Source: Bog-473 sp963706555 (GTDB lineage Bacteria; Actinomycetota; Acidimicrobiia; Acidimicrobiales; RAAP-2). From it: 64,000 nt of DNA. A program made the translations under genes and the position numbers. Of the stretch, positions 18,724 through 29,634 are shown in pieces (within the stretch, counting starts at the first letter, position 1; every line of letters begins with the position of its first letter). The DNA is taken from positions 1,674,001 through 1,738,000 of the forward strand of contig OY970164.1 of NCBI GenBank assembly GCA_963706555.1. The letters are read 5' to 3'. The notes under the pieces are model-generated. The model did no database searches, had not been told where the DNA came from, and saw nothing but the letters and a program-made list of their open reading frames with translations.

Positions 18724-19788
18724 TCACGGGCCGCGCCAATCGAGTTGCGCACCGTGCTCCTGGGTGAAGGCGAGCAACTGCGCCCGCCGCTGCCCCCGGT
18801 CGAAGACGATCGCGCCGAGCACATCCGACACGCCCTCGACCGTCTCGTGGTCGAGGTCCGTTTCTGCGAATGCCGCAACGGTGCCCGCGCCTTCGGCACT
18901 CACCCATGCGATCGGGCGTCGATGTGACGCCTCGTCGAGAAGCTGCACGAACGTCTCGCGATCGTCGATGGTCAGGTACGCGAAGGCCCATGTGGTCATG
19001 ACGATGGCCGTCGTTCCTCCGGGCAGCTCACGCAACACCCCGGGGAGCACCGCGTTGGCATCGCCTCCGATGACCGTGGGCGGGTTGGCGCGTGCCTGGG
19101 CTATCGCGGCGGCGGTGTGCGCGAGGCGACCGGTGTCCGGCCAGACACACGCGAGCAGCCAGCGGGCGTCGTCGGGGTCACCGAGGTCGATCGGGGAGCG
19201 GTCGATCCCCGTCCGGGATGCGAACGAGGGGAGCTGCGCGGCGATCGGTGGACGGCCGCCGACGACCCGGCAGGAGAGTTGGACCGCCGCATCGGCGGGT
19301 CCGGTCGCCCCGTAGGGGCCGTAGTCGATGCGGTAGGCGTCGCACAGCAGGTTGAGGCCCGCGCTCGCGCCGACGTCGATCAGGGAGTACGGACCTTCGA
19401 GGTGCGATGCCACCCAGGTGATCCCGGGACCGATGACCGCGCTCCGGCCGCATTCGTTCGTCTGGATGTGCCGGACGGCGAGGATGGCCAGAACGTCAGC
19501 TTGGCGCGACCGGAAGAAGTCGAGGAAGAGCGGTCCCGGATCCGCATCGGAACGGCCGGCGTAGACCTCTGCCAGCGGGTGGTCGGTTCCTTCGAGAATG
19601 AGGTAGTGCACCGCGGCGAGCAAGGCCGGCGGCAGGTGGGCCGAGGGAGGTGCCGCCTGTACGAGCTCGAGGATCTCGTGGTCCCCGGCGACGGCGGCGG
19701 CGATGCGCTCGTAGAGCGGAGAGGTCGTGCGGCAGTGGGCGGAGAACCACTCCCACATGACGGCGAAGTCCTCGGTCGGGCTGCCCAT
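18724..19788 (-). CDS. DUF2332 family protein
   Basis: 354 residues matching the DUF2332 family of actinobacteria and proteobacteria. The middle carries a methyltransferase-like glycine motif (LIDVGASAGLNLLCDAY) and a later IVMTTWAFAYLT strand, as in SAM-dependent methyltransferases. No substrate is established for the family. It starts six bases after the signal peptidase stop and is probably the second gene of that transcript. Confidence 0.8.
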   Translation of the reverse strand: MGSPTEDFAVMWEWFSAHCRTTSPLYERIAAAVAGDHEILELVQAAPPSAHLPPALLAAVHYLILEGTDHPLAEVYAGRSDADPGPLFLDFFRSRQADVLAILAVRHIQTNECGRSAVIGPGITWVASHLEGPYSLIDVGASAGLNLLCDAYRIDYGPYGATGPADAAVQLSCRVVGGRPPIAAQLPSFASRTGIDRSPIDLGDPDDARWLLACVWPDTGRLAHTAAAIAQARANPPTVIGGDANAVLPGVLRELPGGTTAIVMTTWAFAYLTIDDRETFVQLLDEASHRRPIAWVSAEGAGTVAAFAETDLDHETVEGVSDVLGAIVFDRGQRRAQLLAFTQEHGAQLDWRGP

Positions 19789-19794
19789 GGCGAC

Positions 19795-20430
19795 CTACAG
19801 GGAATGTAGCCGGGACAACGGCCAGAATCGGAGGTCGACCTTCCCGACGATCGACGACTCGAGGATGGGGCCCCAGTACCTGCTGTCGCAGGAGACCGTG
19901 CGATTGTCACCCATGACGTAGACCTGGCCGGATGGCACCGTGAACGGATGCCGCAACGCATAGGGCTTTTGCGACGGGCCGGGTGTGGTCGGCGGTTCCG
20001 CGCCGGCAGGGAACCACGACTCGTCCAGTAACTTGCCGTTGACGTAGATCCGCCCGTTGGCGAGCGAGACCGTGTCGCCGGGCAGACCGATGACGCGCTT
20101 GACGAGGTCGCTCACCGGTGGCCCGCCGCAATTCTCGGCGGGCGGCGTCGAGAACACGACGATGTCGCCCTGATGGACACCGTGCAGGTGGTAGCTGAGC
20201 TTGTCGACAATGATCCGATCGTTGATCATGAGCGTCGGTTCCATCGATCCCGACGGGATCAGATACGTCCCGACGACGAATGTGCGCAAGACGATTGCGA
20301 TGATGACAGCCAGCGCGATGACGACCGAAGCCTGCAGGAGCACCCGGCTAATCGGGGTCTTGGGTTTGGGCGGTTTTTCGGCCGCGGCGGCTGGGCTCTG
20401 CGGCTCGCGCGGTTCTGTATCGATGCTCAC
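19795..20430 (-). CDS. lepB: Signal peptidase I
   Basis: 211 residues from the GTG at 20430; the frame continues upstream over the FMN dehydrogenase gene but without family similarity. One membrane segment lies at about residues 29-49 after a proline-rich cytosolic tail. The catalytic Ser62 is in IPSGSMEPTL and the general base Lys111 in DLVKRVIGLPGD, followed by YVMGDNRTVSCDSRYWGP. It removes signal peptides from exported proteins on the outer face of the membrane. DUF2332 follows after six bases. Confidence 0.93.
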   Translation of the reverse strand: MSIDTEPREPQSPAAAAEKPPKPKTPISRVLLQASVVIALAVIIAIVLRTFVVGTYLIPSGSMEPTLMINDRIIVDKLSYHLHGVHQGDIVVFSTPPAENCGGPPVSDLVKRVIGLPGDTVSLANGRIYVNGKLLDESWFPAGAEPPTTPGPSQKPYALRHPFTVPSGQVYVMGDNRTVSCDSRYWGPILESSIVGKVDLRFWPLSRLHSL

Positions 20431-20536
20431 GGTGCCACGCAGTCTTGCCGCGTCGTCGCCCCCACCCGGGTCACCGTGCGCCGAGTGGGGGTCGTCCGCG
20501 GGTGCGCCCGGCCCGCTCGGAGGGAGGCCGGGGTCG

Positions 20537-21722
20537 TCACCGGGCCCGCTCGAGGGGCCAGCCGTGAGCGCGCCCCACGAGAGAACGTTCGATCTGGCCC
20601 ACCGTGGCGGCTCCGCAGAGTGCCATGGCCCGGCGTAGTTCGGATTCGTACCACTGCAAGAGCGACGCCACGCCATCGGCGCCGCCCGCGGCGAGGGCCC
20701 ACAACGAGGGGCGGCCGATCAACACGGCCCGGGCGCCGAGTGCGAGGGCCTTGACGACGTCGGGCGCCCGCCGCACCCCACCGTCGACATACACCTCCGC
20801 CCGATCGGCGACGGCGTCGACCACGCCGCGCAGAATGTCCGCGGTAGGCGGCGCGTCGGCCAGCTGGCGGGCGCCGTGGTTCGAGACGACCAGGGCGGCG
20901 GCCCCGGCGTCGACGCAGCGCTCGGCGTCGTCGGCCCGCTGCACTCCCTTGACCACCACCGGCAGTGAGGTGAGGCCGGCCAGCCAGCCGATGTCGTCGG
21001 GCGTCAGGGCCGGCTCGAACTCGCGGGACACTGCCATGAACCCGCCCTCGTGGGCGCTCTCGGTGCCACCGCCGACGAGGTTCGGCAGCGCCAGATCGTG
21101 GGGGAGGTGGACGTCGCCCCGCAGCTCGCGGAGGCGGAGCCCCGGCACCGGGGCGTCGACGGTGAGGACGAGCGCGCCGTACCCGTGGGCCTCGGCGCGC
21201 TGGACGAGCTCGATCGTGCGGGCCCGCTCGCGCAGGATGTACACCTGCATCCAGCGGGTCCCCCCGGGCGCCCCGGCGGCCACCTCCTCGAGGGAGCACG
21301 TGGCCAGCGAGGAGAGCACCATCAGTGCTCCCTGGGTGGCCGCGCCTCGTGCCGTCGCCACCTCTCCGTCCACGTGCGCGAGACCCTGGATCGCCGTCGG
21401 CAGCGATCGCGACCGGCGAGCTCACTGCCGTTCCCAGCAACGTGGTGGACAGGTCGACGGACGAAATGCCGGCCAACACCTTGGGGTGGAGCTGCCAGTG
21501 CGCCCACGCGGCCACGTTCTGTTCGAGCAACCGCTCGTCGTCAGCCCCACCGGCGTAATAGGCGTAGGCCATCTCCCCGATGACGTGGCGCGCCTCCCGT
21601 TCCAGATCCTCGAGCGAGAGATCGAGGGCCAGTGGCACTCCGGCAGCCACGCGGGGCTCCCCCGTGAGCGGGTTGTGGCCGGCGTGTTCGCTGCTGGCAG
21701 GGTGAGCAGGCACGAGCCGCAT
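20537..21722 (-). CDS. FMN-dependent alpha-hydroxyacid dehydrogenase (one frameshift)
   Basis: About 394 residues when read through. The N-terminal part (FMN_dh start, EMAYAYYAGGADDERLLEQN) runs from the ATG at 21722 and the C-terminal part (LVLTVDAPVPGLR, PVVVKGVQRADDAERCVDAG, LVVSNHGARQL, VYVDGGVRRAPDVVKALALGA) is in another frame. One surplus base near 21401, within ATCGCTGCCGACG, breaks the expected VAIAPTAIQGLAH. The catalytic His of SNHGARQL and the FMN site are present. Relatives oxidise lactate, glycolate or mandelate, or act as lactate 2-monooxygenase. The substrate is not settled. Probably an assembly error, not a pseudogene. Confidence 0.8.
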
Positions 21723-21909
21723 GGTAGGCGTCAACGAGGCGCGATCCCAGTTTCCCCCTGACCGGGGGGCTCCGTGGCATCCTCGACGACCCTACGATGC
21801 CGGGTACGGACCCGAGCACCGCTCTGGATCGACAAGTAGCGGCCGCTTCAGTGAGGATGTCGGCGAGAATGCGTGCACGAGCGGTCGAGCGGAGGATGGT
21901 GGATTGTTG

Positions 21910-22317
21910 ATGTCCGAACGAGTCATGGTGCGATCGGGGCTGTTCACCGATGGAGAGACCCCGGCACTCCTCGGGAGTCGTTGCACGGTCTGTGGGGCCC
22001 ACCACTTCCCTCGCCACGACACCTGTCCGTACTGCTCGACTGAAGACCCGGTCCCGACGGAGCTCTCCGCTTCGGGGACGTTGTGGGCGTGGACGGCGGT
22101 CACCTCGGCGCCTCCCGGGTACCAGGGTGAGATCCCCTACGGTCTGGGCGTCGTGGAACTGCCCGAGGGAATTCGCGTCATCACGCGCTTGACCGAGGGC
22201 AATCCCGCTGCACTGGCGTTCGGCCAGGCCATGCGGCTTCGCATCGTCCCGTTACACACCGACCCCGACGGCAACGACGTGGTGACGTTCGCCTTCGCAC
22301 CGCAGGACGCATCGTGA
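21910..22317 (+). CDS. Zn-ribbon/OB-fold DUF35 protein, thiolase partner
   Basis: 135 residues from the ATG at 21910. GGAGG at 21891-21895 is better spaced for the in-frame TTG at 21904, so the start could be two codons earlier. Rubredoxin-like zinc ribbon: CTVCG then CPYC (about residues 25-46), followed by an OB fold (GTLWAWTAVTSAPPGYQGE, ELPEGIRVITRL). Such proteins partner acyl-CoA thiolases and shuttle or bind acyl-CoA. It overlaps the following thiolase start by GTGA, which supports a complex. Confidence 0.85.
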   Translation: MSERVMVRSGLFTDGETPALLGSRCTVCGAHHFPRHDTCPYCSTEDPVPTELSASGTLWAWTAVTSAPPGYQGEIPYGLGVVELPEGIRVITRLTEGNPAALAFGQAMRLRIVPLHTDPDGNDVVTFAFAPQDAS

Positions 22318-23458
22318 CGGGCGTCGTCATCGCCGGAGTGGGGATGCATCCTTTCGGACGATTCGAGGGTGTCTCCACCACCGACATGGGGGTCCAGGCC
22401 GTACCGCGGCGTTGCGCGAAGCGGGGGTGGGCAAGGGAGGGTTCCAGGCCGCATTCTGCGGGACGGCGTACGGCGGCGTGGCCACCGGTCACAAGGTGCT
22501 GAGCCGCCTCGGGATGACGGGCATGCCGATCGTCGACGTGGAAGCCGGGTGCGCCAGTGGCGGCGCGGCGCTGATGTTGGCGGCCGGCGCGATCAAAGCC
22601 GGGCAGTACGACACTGTGCTGGTCTTCGGGACCGAGAAGATGCCGAAGGGCATCATTCGGTCGTCGTTCTTCGAACCGTGGCAGGAGGAGGCCGGGCTCG
22701 CGGCCACCCCGTCGTTCTTCGCGCTACGGGCCCAGCGCGTGACCGTGACGTCGGGAGTGACCAAGGACCATCTGGCGCAGGTCGTCGTGAAGAACCGCCG
22801 CCACGGCGCGGCGAACCCCGATGCCATGTACCAGAAGGAGATCTCCGCCGAGGAGGTCCTGGCCTCGCGGGTCATCTGCGAACCGCTCCATCTGTTCATG
22901 CTGTGCTCGCCCAACGAGGGCGCAGCGGCGGTCGTGCTCACCCGTGCCGACCGGGTCGCCGCGAGCTCCGTGTCACCGATCACCCTGGCCGGTGCCATCC
23001 TTCGTTCCCATCTGCCCGGCTCCGTGTTGAGCGAGTCCACCCCCTTGTCGGGTTTGACCGACGACACGGTTCCTGCCCCGACCACGCTGGCCGCCCGCGC
23101 TGCATTCGAAGAGGCCGGCCTCGGGCCGGACGATCTCGACGTGGTGGAGTGCCAGGACACTGATGCGGCCCGCGAGCTGATCTCCTACGAGGAGATCGGG
23201 TTGTGTGCTCCGGGGGGTTCGGCCGAATTGCTGGTCTCGGGTGCCACCACGCTCGGTGGACGGCTGCCGGTCAATCCCAGCGGAGGCCTTCTGTCCAAGG
23301 GTGAGCCGCTCGGCGCCTCGGCGTTGGGTCAGGTCGTCGAGCTGGTACGCCAACTCCGGGGCGAGTGCGGACCTCGACAGGTCGAAGGTGCGCGCGTGGC
23401 GCTCTCCCATACGGTGGGCCGCGGGGCCAACGCCGGTGTGGTCATCCTGACTCGCTGA
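22314..23458 (+). CDS. SCP-x-type thiolase (one frameshift)
   Basis: About 381 residues when corrected. Frame 1 gives MTGVVIAGVGMHPFGRFEG up to about 22400, and the rest follows one base off from about 22412 (LREAGVGKGGFQAAFCGTAYGG). One base is missing in the GTACCGCGGCGTTG stretch 22401-22414. Catalytic residues: Cys in VEAGCASGG and His in ALSHTVGRGANAG; NPSGGLLSKGEPLGAS is also standard. It probably cleaves or condenses 3-ketoacyl-CoA, perhaps sterol or fatty acid side chains, together with the DUF35 protein. The 3' end overlaps the convergent quinone oxidoreductase gene by 17 bases. Confidence 0.82.
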
Positions 23459-24393
23459 GGAGGACAACCTTTCCCAACTTGCCGCCGGCGGTGAACCGGT
23501 CATAGGCGGCCCCGGCCTCGGACAGCGGGAACGTCGCGCAGACAGGAACGTGGACGCGACCGGCCACGAGGAGCGGGAGCACGTGGGTGGCCATTCCCGC
23601 GGCAACGTTGGCTTTCTCACGGCGGCTACGCCCTCGCAACGTTGCCCCACCGATCGTCGCCCGTGCTCCCATGAGCTGCAGCAGGTTGATCTCGACGTTC
23701 GCCCCCGAGCCCACGCCGATCACCATGACACGGGCGCCCGTCGCCAGGTGCGGCACGACGGTGGGTAGGCTGGCCGCCCCCACCAACTCGAGCACGACGT
23801 CATAGGGACCGTGGGCGGCCACATCGGCGGGGTCGATGACCGCGCTGGCACCCAGGAGCGCGACCTCGTCGTGGCGCGTCGCATCGCGCACCGTCGCCAC
23901 CACCGACGCGCCGGCGGCTGCCGCCAGCTGGACGCCGGCTGTTCCGACGCCTCCGGCCGCGCCGGAGACCAGCACCCGCTCCCCCATGGACAGGTGCGCG
24001 TGGGAGAAGAGGGCGTCGAACGCGGTGGAGAACACCTCGGGGAATCCCCCGGCCTCGGCCCAGGAGAGGGAGTCGGGGACGGCCAGCGCATGGGACTCCT
24101 CGATCACGGCCATGGTCGCCTGCGCGCCTCCCCCCACGAGTCCCATAACTCGGTCACCCGGAGCGAAGCGGCTCGACCCGCGACCCCGCAGCCACCACTT
24201 CGCCGGCCAGTTCCATGCCGGGGATGTCGGCCGGGGCCCCGGGAGGGGCGGGATAGTGCCCTCGGCGCTGCATCATGTCGGCGCCGTTGAGCCCGGCCGC
24301 GCGCACGGCGACCAGCAACTCGGTATCGCCCGGCACCGGGGTCGGCCGTTCTTCCCAGTGGAGCTGGCTGTCCCGGATCACCACGGCGTACAT
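23442..24393 (-). CDS. Zinc-binding-type NAD(P)H:quinone oxidoreductase (one frameshift)
   Basis: About 316 residues when read through. N-terminal GroES-like half from the ATG at 24393 (MYAVVIRDSQLHWEERPTP, AGLNGADMMQRRGHYP); the Rossmann half (VLVSGAAGGVGTAGVQLAAA) is in the next frame. A doubled base (GG on the plus strand at 24170-24171) splits SRVERFAPGDRVMGLVGG. Residues of the zeta-crystallin/PIG3 group are present and no structural zinc cysteines are seen. TAGGGT lies seven bases before the ATG, so the transcript is probably leaderless. Reduces quinones or enones with NADPH, by family. Confidence 0.8.
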
Positions 24394-24545
24394 GTCGATC
24401 ACCCTAGACACCACCGGCCTATCGCCAGCCCCGGCGAGTCGCCTGACTCGACGAGTCGCGCCGCCCCGACGGCCGCTGCGCCCAGCCCGGCGGCTGCGAC
24501 GTCGGGCCCGGGCGGGGATTTGCCGGTCCCGGTATCCTCGCAGGC

Positions 24546-25034
24546 ATGGCCCTCTTCGATATTCCCGTCCACACGCTCCAGGGTGACGACTCGTCCCTTG
24601 GTGCCTACGCCGGCAAGACGCTCCTCGTGGTCAACGTGGCCTCGAAGTGCGGGCTCACCCCGCAGTACGAGGGTCTCGAGCGGCTCCAGCAGACCTACGC
24701 GGACCGCGGTTTCACCGTGGTCGGGTTCCCGAGCAATCAGTTCATGGGGCAGGAGCCGGGTACTCCCGAGGAGATCCAGCAGTTCTGCTCGACGACCTAC
24801 GGAGTGAGCTTCCCGCTCTTCGAGAAGATCGACGTGAACGGCGACGAGCGCCATCCGATCTACGAGAAGCTGACGGCGGCGCCGGACGCCGACGGCAATG
24901 CGGGCGACATCACCTGGAACTTCGAGAAGTTCCTCGTCTCGGGGACCGGCGACGTCATCGGACGCTTCCGGCCCCAGGTCGAGCCCGAGGATCCAGCCAT
25001 CATCGACGCCATCGAGGCTGCGCTGGCCGCTTGA
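24546..25034 (+). CDS. Glutathione peroxidase-family thiol peroxidase
   Basis: 162 residues. The peroxidatic Cys is in VNVASKCGLTPQY (about 37), with the Gln of GFPSNQFMGQEPG and Trp/Asn of ITWNFEKFLV completing the tetrad. A second Cys in QQFCSTTYG probably resolves, so thioredoxin rather than glutathione is the likely donor in an actinobacterium. Reduces H2O2 and organic peroxides. TATCCT seven bases upstream of the ATG suggests a leaderless mRNA. It overlaps the HAD gene by TTGA. Confidence 0.92.
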   Translation: MALFDIPVHTLQGDDSSLGAYAGKTLLVVNVASKCGLTPQYEGLERLQQTYADRGFTVVGFPSNQFMGQEPGTPEEIQQFCSTTYGVSFPLFEKIDVNGDERHPIYEKLTAAPDADGNAGDITWNFEKFLVSGTGDVIGRFRPQVEPEDPAIIDAIEAALAA

Positions 25035-25723
25035 GGGCCCCAACGCCCGGAGAAGGGTTTGCGGCGTCCATCTTCGACATGGACGGGCTGCTCCTCGACT
25101 CCGAAATCCTGTGGCACGAGGCCGAGATCGAGATCCTCGGCGGTCTCGGTGTGCCCCTGTCCGGCGACGGATGCCGCGGCACCAAAGGCATGTTCGTCGG
25201 TGAGGTGACCGAGTACTGGCACGCCCGCTACCCGTGGGCCGGGCCGACACCGGCCGAGGTGGCTGTGGAGATCGTCGATCGCGTCATCGCCCTGGTGCTC
25301 TCGAAAGGGGAGCTCAAACCCGGCGCCGAACACGCCATCGCACTGTGCGCAGAGCGCAACCTGCCGCTCGCCGTTGCCTCGTCGTCGCAGTACCGCCTCA
25401 TCGATACGGCGTTGGCACACTTCGGCCTGCGCGAGCACTTCGTGCTCGTCCACTCGGCCGAGGACGAGCAGTGGGGAAAGCCGCACCCCGCGGTGTTCTT
25501 GACGGCGGCGGCCAAGCTGGGCGCGCCACCTCGCCGCTGCCTCGTCTGGGAGGACGCCCCGGCCGGCGTCTTGGCCGCAAAGGCGGCCTCCATGGCCTGC
25601 ATCGCTGTGCCCGAGCACGGCGAAGAGCTGCATCCAGCCTTCGCGCTGGCCGATCTCGTCCTCGCCTCGCTCCTCGACATGGATGAGGAGCGCTTCGACG
25701 CGTTGTCGTCGACGGTGGGCTAG
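25031..25723 (+). CDS. HAD-superfamily phosphatase/phosphomutase
   Basis: 230 residues from a TTG that overlaps the peroxidase stop; no ATG or GTG precedes the catalytic motif. Motif I is FDMDGLLLDSE, motif II the Ser of AVASSSQYR, motif III/IV KPHPAVFL with VWEDAPAGVLAAKAA. A helical cap (WHEAEIEILGGLGVPL) places it with the YniC/2-deoxyglucose-6-phosphatase and beta-phosphoglucomutase group. The physiological substrate is unknown. Confidence 0.87.
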   Translation: MRAPTPGEGFAASIFDMDGLLLDSEILWHEAEIEILGGLGVPLSGDGCRGTKGMFVGEVTEYWHARYPWAGPTPAEVAVEIVDRVIALVLSKGELKPGAEHAIALCAERNLPLAVASSSQYRLIDTALAHFGLREHFVLVHSAEDEQWGKPHPAVFLTAAAKLGAPPRRCLVWEDAPAGVLAAKAASMACIAVPEHGEELHPAFALADLVLASLLDMDEERFDALSSTVG

Positions 25724-25808
25724 GAGAACAGGGGCCCAGTTCCAACGCCATTAGTCTGGCCCCCACGCCCCGGGCGCATCGCCCCGGGCGGACAACCATT
25801 GAGCGTGC

Positions 25809-28800
25809 GTGTTCACACCTGTCCCCCCCGACACTGACTTCGTTGCCCTCGAGCAGGCCGAGCTGGCCCGCTGGGCGGCCCACCGCGTCTTCGAACGTTC
25901 CGTGGAGCAGCGGGAGGGCGCGCCGAAATGGGTCTTCTACGAGGGCCCTCCCACGGCCAACGGGATGCCCGGGCTCCATCACGTCTGGGCCCGCGTCTAC
26001 AAGGACCTCTTCTGCCGCTTCCACGCCATGCGGGGCTCCTATGTGGCGCGGCGCGGCGGATGGGACACCCATGGCCTACCCGTCGAGGTCGAGGTGGAGA
26101 AGAAACTCGGCATCACGGGGAAGAAGCAGATCGAGGATCAGGTCGGCATCGCCGAGTTCGTCCGCCTCTGCCGCGAGTCGGTCTATTCCTATGTCGACGA
26201 GTTCACCCGCCTGACGACGAGGATCGGCTACTGGCTCGATACGGATGCGGCCTACTGGACGTTGAGCCCGTCCTACATCGAGTCCGTCTGGTGGCACCTG
26301 CGCCAACTCTTCGATCAGGGCCTGCTCTACGAGGATCTCAAGGTCGTCCCCTACTGCCCGCGCTGCGGCACGGCCCTTTCGAGCCATGAACTGGGGCAGC
26401 CCGGCGTCTACACGGACGAGGAGGACGAGTCGGCGTACGTGCGCCTCCCGATCGTCGATCCAGACCCGGCACTCCTCGGCGATGCCACCGCGCTCGCCGT
26501 GTGGACCACCACCCCTTGGACGCTGCTGTCGAACACGGGCGTGGCGGTCAACCCGGGCCTGACCTATGCGGTGGTCGACGGGCTGATCGTGGCGGCAGAC
26601 CTGGTCGACGACGTCCTCGGAGACGGCGCGTCGGCTCGCATCTCACGGCGCGTCAGCGGGGCCGCGCTGGTCGGCCTGCGGTATGTACGCCCCTTCGACG
26701 ATCTGCCGGCGCCGAACAACGCGGACGGGTGGCGCGTGGTCCCCGCGGACTACGTGACCACCGAAGAAGGCACGGGCCTCGTGCACCTCGCCCCGGCGTT
26801 CGGCGAGATCGACCGCCAGATCGGCCGCGAGAACGGGCTGCCCTCCCTCAACCCGGTCGGTCCCGACGGGCGCTTCACCGACGAGATCGAGTGGTTGGCG
26901 GGGCAGGACGTGCGGGCGAGCAACACGATGATCAACGACCGGCTCGATGACGCCGGACTTCTGGTGCGCCGCTTTCCCTACGTGCACTCGTACCCGCACT
27001 GCTGGCGCTGCCGGACCCCGCTGATCTATTGGGGTAAGCCGAGTTGGTACATCGCGACCTCCACGCGCAAGGATCAGATGCTGGCCGAGAACGCCGGCAT
27101 CGACTGGCACCCGGCGCACATCCGCGACGGCCGGTTCGGCGAATGGCTGTCCAACAACGTCGACTGGGCGCTCTCGCGTGACCGCTACTGGGGCACACCG
27201 CTGCCCATCTGGCGGTGTGGCCGGGGCCACCTGCACTGCATCAGCTCGCTGGCCGAGCTCTCCGCGCTCTGCGGCCGGGACGTCACGGGCATCGATCCCC
27301 ACCGCCCGGTGATCGACGAGGTGGTGTTCGACTGCCCGACCTGCGCCGAAGCGGGAACGGGTGACGAAGACGCCGTCGCACGGCGGGTGGCGCCGGTGAT
27401 CGACGCCTGGTTCGATTCCGGGTCGATGCCGGCGGCACAGGTCGGCTATCCCCACACGCCCGGATCCATAGAGGCCTTCAACTTCCCGGCGGACTTCATC
27501 TCCGAGGCCATCGACCAGACGCGGGGGTGGTTCTACTCGCTGCTGGCCATCAACACGTTGGTGTTCGGGGACAGCCCGTACAAGCATGTGGTTTGCCTCG
27601 GCCACATCATCGACGCCGACGGCCGGAAAATGTCCAAATCATTGGGGAATATCATCGATCCCTGGACGATCCTGGACACCCGAGGCGCCGACGCCCTCCG
27701 CTGGTGGATGTTCAGCCAGGGCTCGCCGTGGACACCGACCCGCGCCAGTCTGTCGGCCATCGACACGGCGCTGCGCGACATGTTGCTGAAGTTGTGGAAC
27801 ACCTTCAGCTTCTTCACGACCTATGCGTCGCTCAACGATTTCGACCCGGCGGATCCGGCGATCCCGGCGCCCGAAGATCGCGGCGCTCTGGACCGCTGGA
27901 TCCTCTCGCGGCTGGCGACCACGGGGGTGACGGTCACCGGCGGGCTCGACGCCTACGAGCCCCTCGATGCCGCCTCGGCCCTCGCCGACCTGGTGGACGA
28001 TCTCTCGAATTGGTACGTGCGCCGGAGCCGGCGCCGTTTCTGGCGCACCGATCCCGACGCTCCTGCGGGCGACACGCTGGCGGCGCAGGCCACGCTCCAC
28101 GAGGTCCTCACCAGCATTTCGCGCGCTCCTCGCCCCGTTCTGCCCCTTCGTGGCCGACGCCATGTGGCGCGCGCTCAGCGGGGTCGACGAGACGCAGTCC
28201 GTGCACCTGGCCGACTGGCCCGTGCCGGACGAGGGCTCGATCGACCGCGTCCTCGAGGCGCAGATGGAGCTGGCCCGCAGGTTGACCTCACTGGGCCGGG
28301 CCGCGCGCAGCGAAGCCGGGGTCAAGGTGCGCCAGCCACTTTCCCGCGCGCTGGTGTTCCTCCCGTCGGATGCGCCGGCCATTCTCCACGACATGGTGGC
28401 CGAGGAGCTCAACGTCGACGAGATCGACGTGGCCGACGAGCTGAGTGAGGTGCTCGAGTTCGAGCTGGTCGCCAACTTCCGCACCCTCGGACCGCGCCTC
28501 GGTGAACAGGTGAAGGAGGTCAAGCCGGCGCTGGCCGCGCTCGACGGAGCCGAGGCGGCTGCGGCGCTCGAAGCGGGAGCATCCATCACGATCGTGCTCT
28601 CGGGCGGCCCGGTCGAGCTCGGTCCGGACGACGTGCAGCTGCGTGTGCGAGGGCAGCAGGGCTTCGCGGTGTCCCGGGAGGGGGGAGAGGTCGTCGCACT
28701 CGATCTCACCCTCGACGAGTCACTGCGCCACCGTGGTCTGGCGCGAGAGGTCGTCCGTCTGCTGCAGGACCTGCGCAAGAACAGCGGACTGGATGTCGCC

Positions 28801-28992
28801 GATCGCATCGTCCTGCACCTCGAGGGACTGGACATGCTCGACGGGTATTTCGACTACATCGGGCGTGAAGTGCTGGCCGTCTCCATCACGAAGGGGCCCG
28901 GGGAAGGCGCAGCGACGGTGCTGGAGCTCGAAACCGACGAAGGTCCGCTCCCCGCACGCGCCTGGTTGCACCGGGCGCAAGCATCGGGGTAA
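25809..28992 (+). CDS. ileS: Isoleucyl-tRNA synthetase (one frameshift)
   Basis: About 1060 residues in total. A HIGH-like site occurs as GLHHVWARV after PPTANGMP, the CP1 editing domain has WTTTPWTLLSN, and the KMSKS loop is GRKMSKSLGNI. After about 28119 the frame changes; a third T in TTT 28117-28119 appears surplus, and dropping it joins LHEVLTSI to RALLAPFCPFVADAMW, the anticodon-binding domain. The C-terminal part ends WLHRAQASG. It charges tRNA-Ile with isoleucine. Length and the missing C-terminal zinc cluster suggest the IleS2-like (eukaryote-like) form. As this gene is normally essential, the break is best read as a sequence error. Confidence 0.9.
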
Positions 28993-29056
28993 TCGCCCGG
29001 GGCGGTCCTGACGCGGACGGTTCCCGACGTTGACATCGCCCCCGAGACGGGGTCGT

Positions 29057-29584
29057 TCAGCAGCCCTGCAGAAGTTTTGTCAACGCCAGGGCCAGGGCGG
29101 CACGATCGGTGTCGTCCAGGGGCGCGAACAGGTGGCGGTCGATGCCCTCGATGTGCTCGCCGATGGCCTGTCCCAGGGTGGACTCCCCGGCCGGGGTCAG
29201 CACGACGTGGACACTGCGACGATCGGACGGGCAATTCTGGCGGGCGACCAATCCGGCCTCGACCATGCGGTCCACCAGCCGGGTCACGCCGCCGGTGGTC
29301 AGTGCCACCTGCGTGCTCAGGTTGCTCATGGTCAGGCGGCCCTCTTCGGCGCCGCCGATGTGGATGAGCACGTCGAACCAGACCAGCGGGATGCCGACGG
29401 ACTCCTCGAGCTCGCGTCCGAGCACGTCGGACAAGCGCCGGTGGGACCGCACGAGAAGGCCCATCAGCTGGAGCCGTTCGTCGTCGATGCTGCTCAGGAC
29501 GCCACAGGTGCCGCCCGCAGTCTCGGGGGCAGCTTCCGCCTCAACGTCGTATTCGCCCTGCTCGGGGAATTTCACGATGCCCAT
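29057..29584 (-). CDS. MarR-family transcriptional regulator
   Basis: 175 residues; ATG at 29584 with GAGGGAG five bases upstream. Winged helix seen as LTMSNLSTQVALTTGGVTRLVDRM followed by the wing GLVARQNCPSDRRSVHVVLT, where D-R-R is conserved in MarR proteins. Two Cys residues at the N-terminus and wing (GGTCGV, RQNCPS) could act as redox sensors, but this is speculative. It is divergent from the YceI gene and the shared region holds inverted repeats over the YceI promoter, so it is probably the repressor of that gene and of itself. Confidence 0.9.
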   Translation of the reverse strand: MGIVKFPEQGEYDVEAEAAPETAGGTCGVLSSIDDERLQLMGLLVRSHRRLSDVLGRELEESVGIPLVWFDVLIHIGGAEEGRLTMSNLSTQVALTTGGVTRLVDRMVEAGLVARQNCPSDRRSVHVVLTPAGESTLGQAIGEHIEGIDRHLFAPLDDTDRAALALALTKLLQGC

Positions 29585-29634
29585 AGTGCTCCCTCAATCA
29601 TTCTCGACTCTACCAGGAACCGCCGTTTACCTGA

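Noticed and set aside
25724..25808. T-box riboswitch upstream of ileS
   Set aside because: Actinobacterial ileS genes often have one, but only 85 bases separate the genes and I see no AGGTGG-type T-box sequence or specifier stem, only a GCCCCGGGCG direct repeat.
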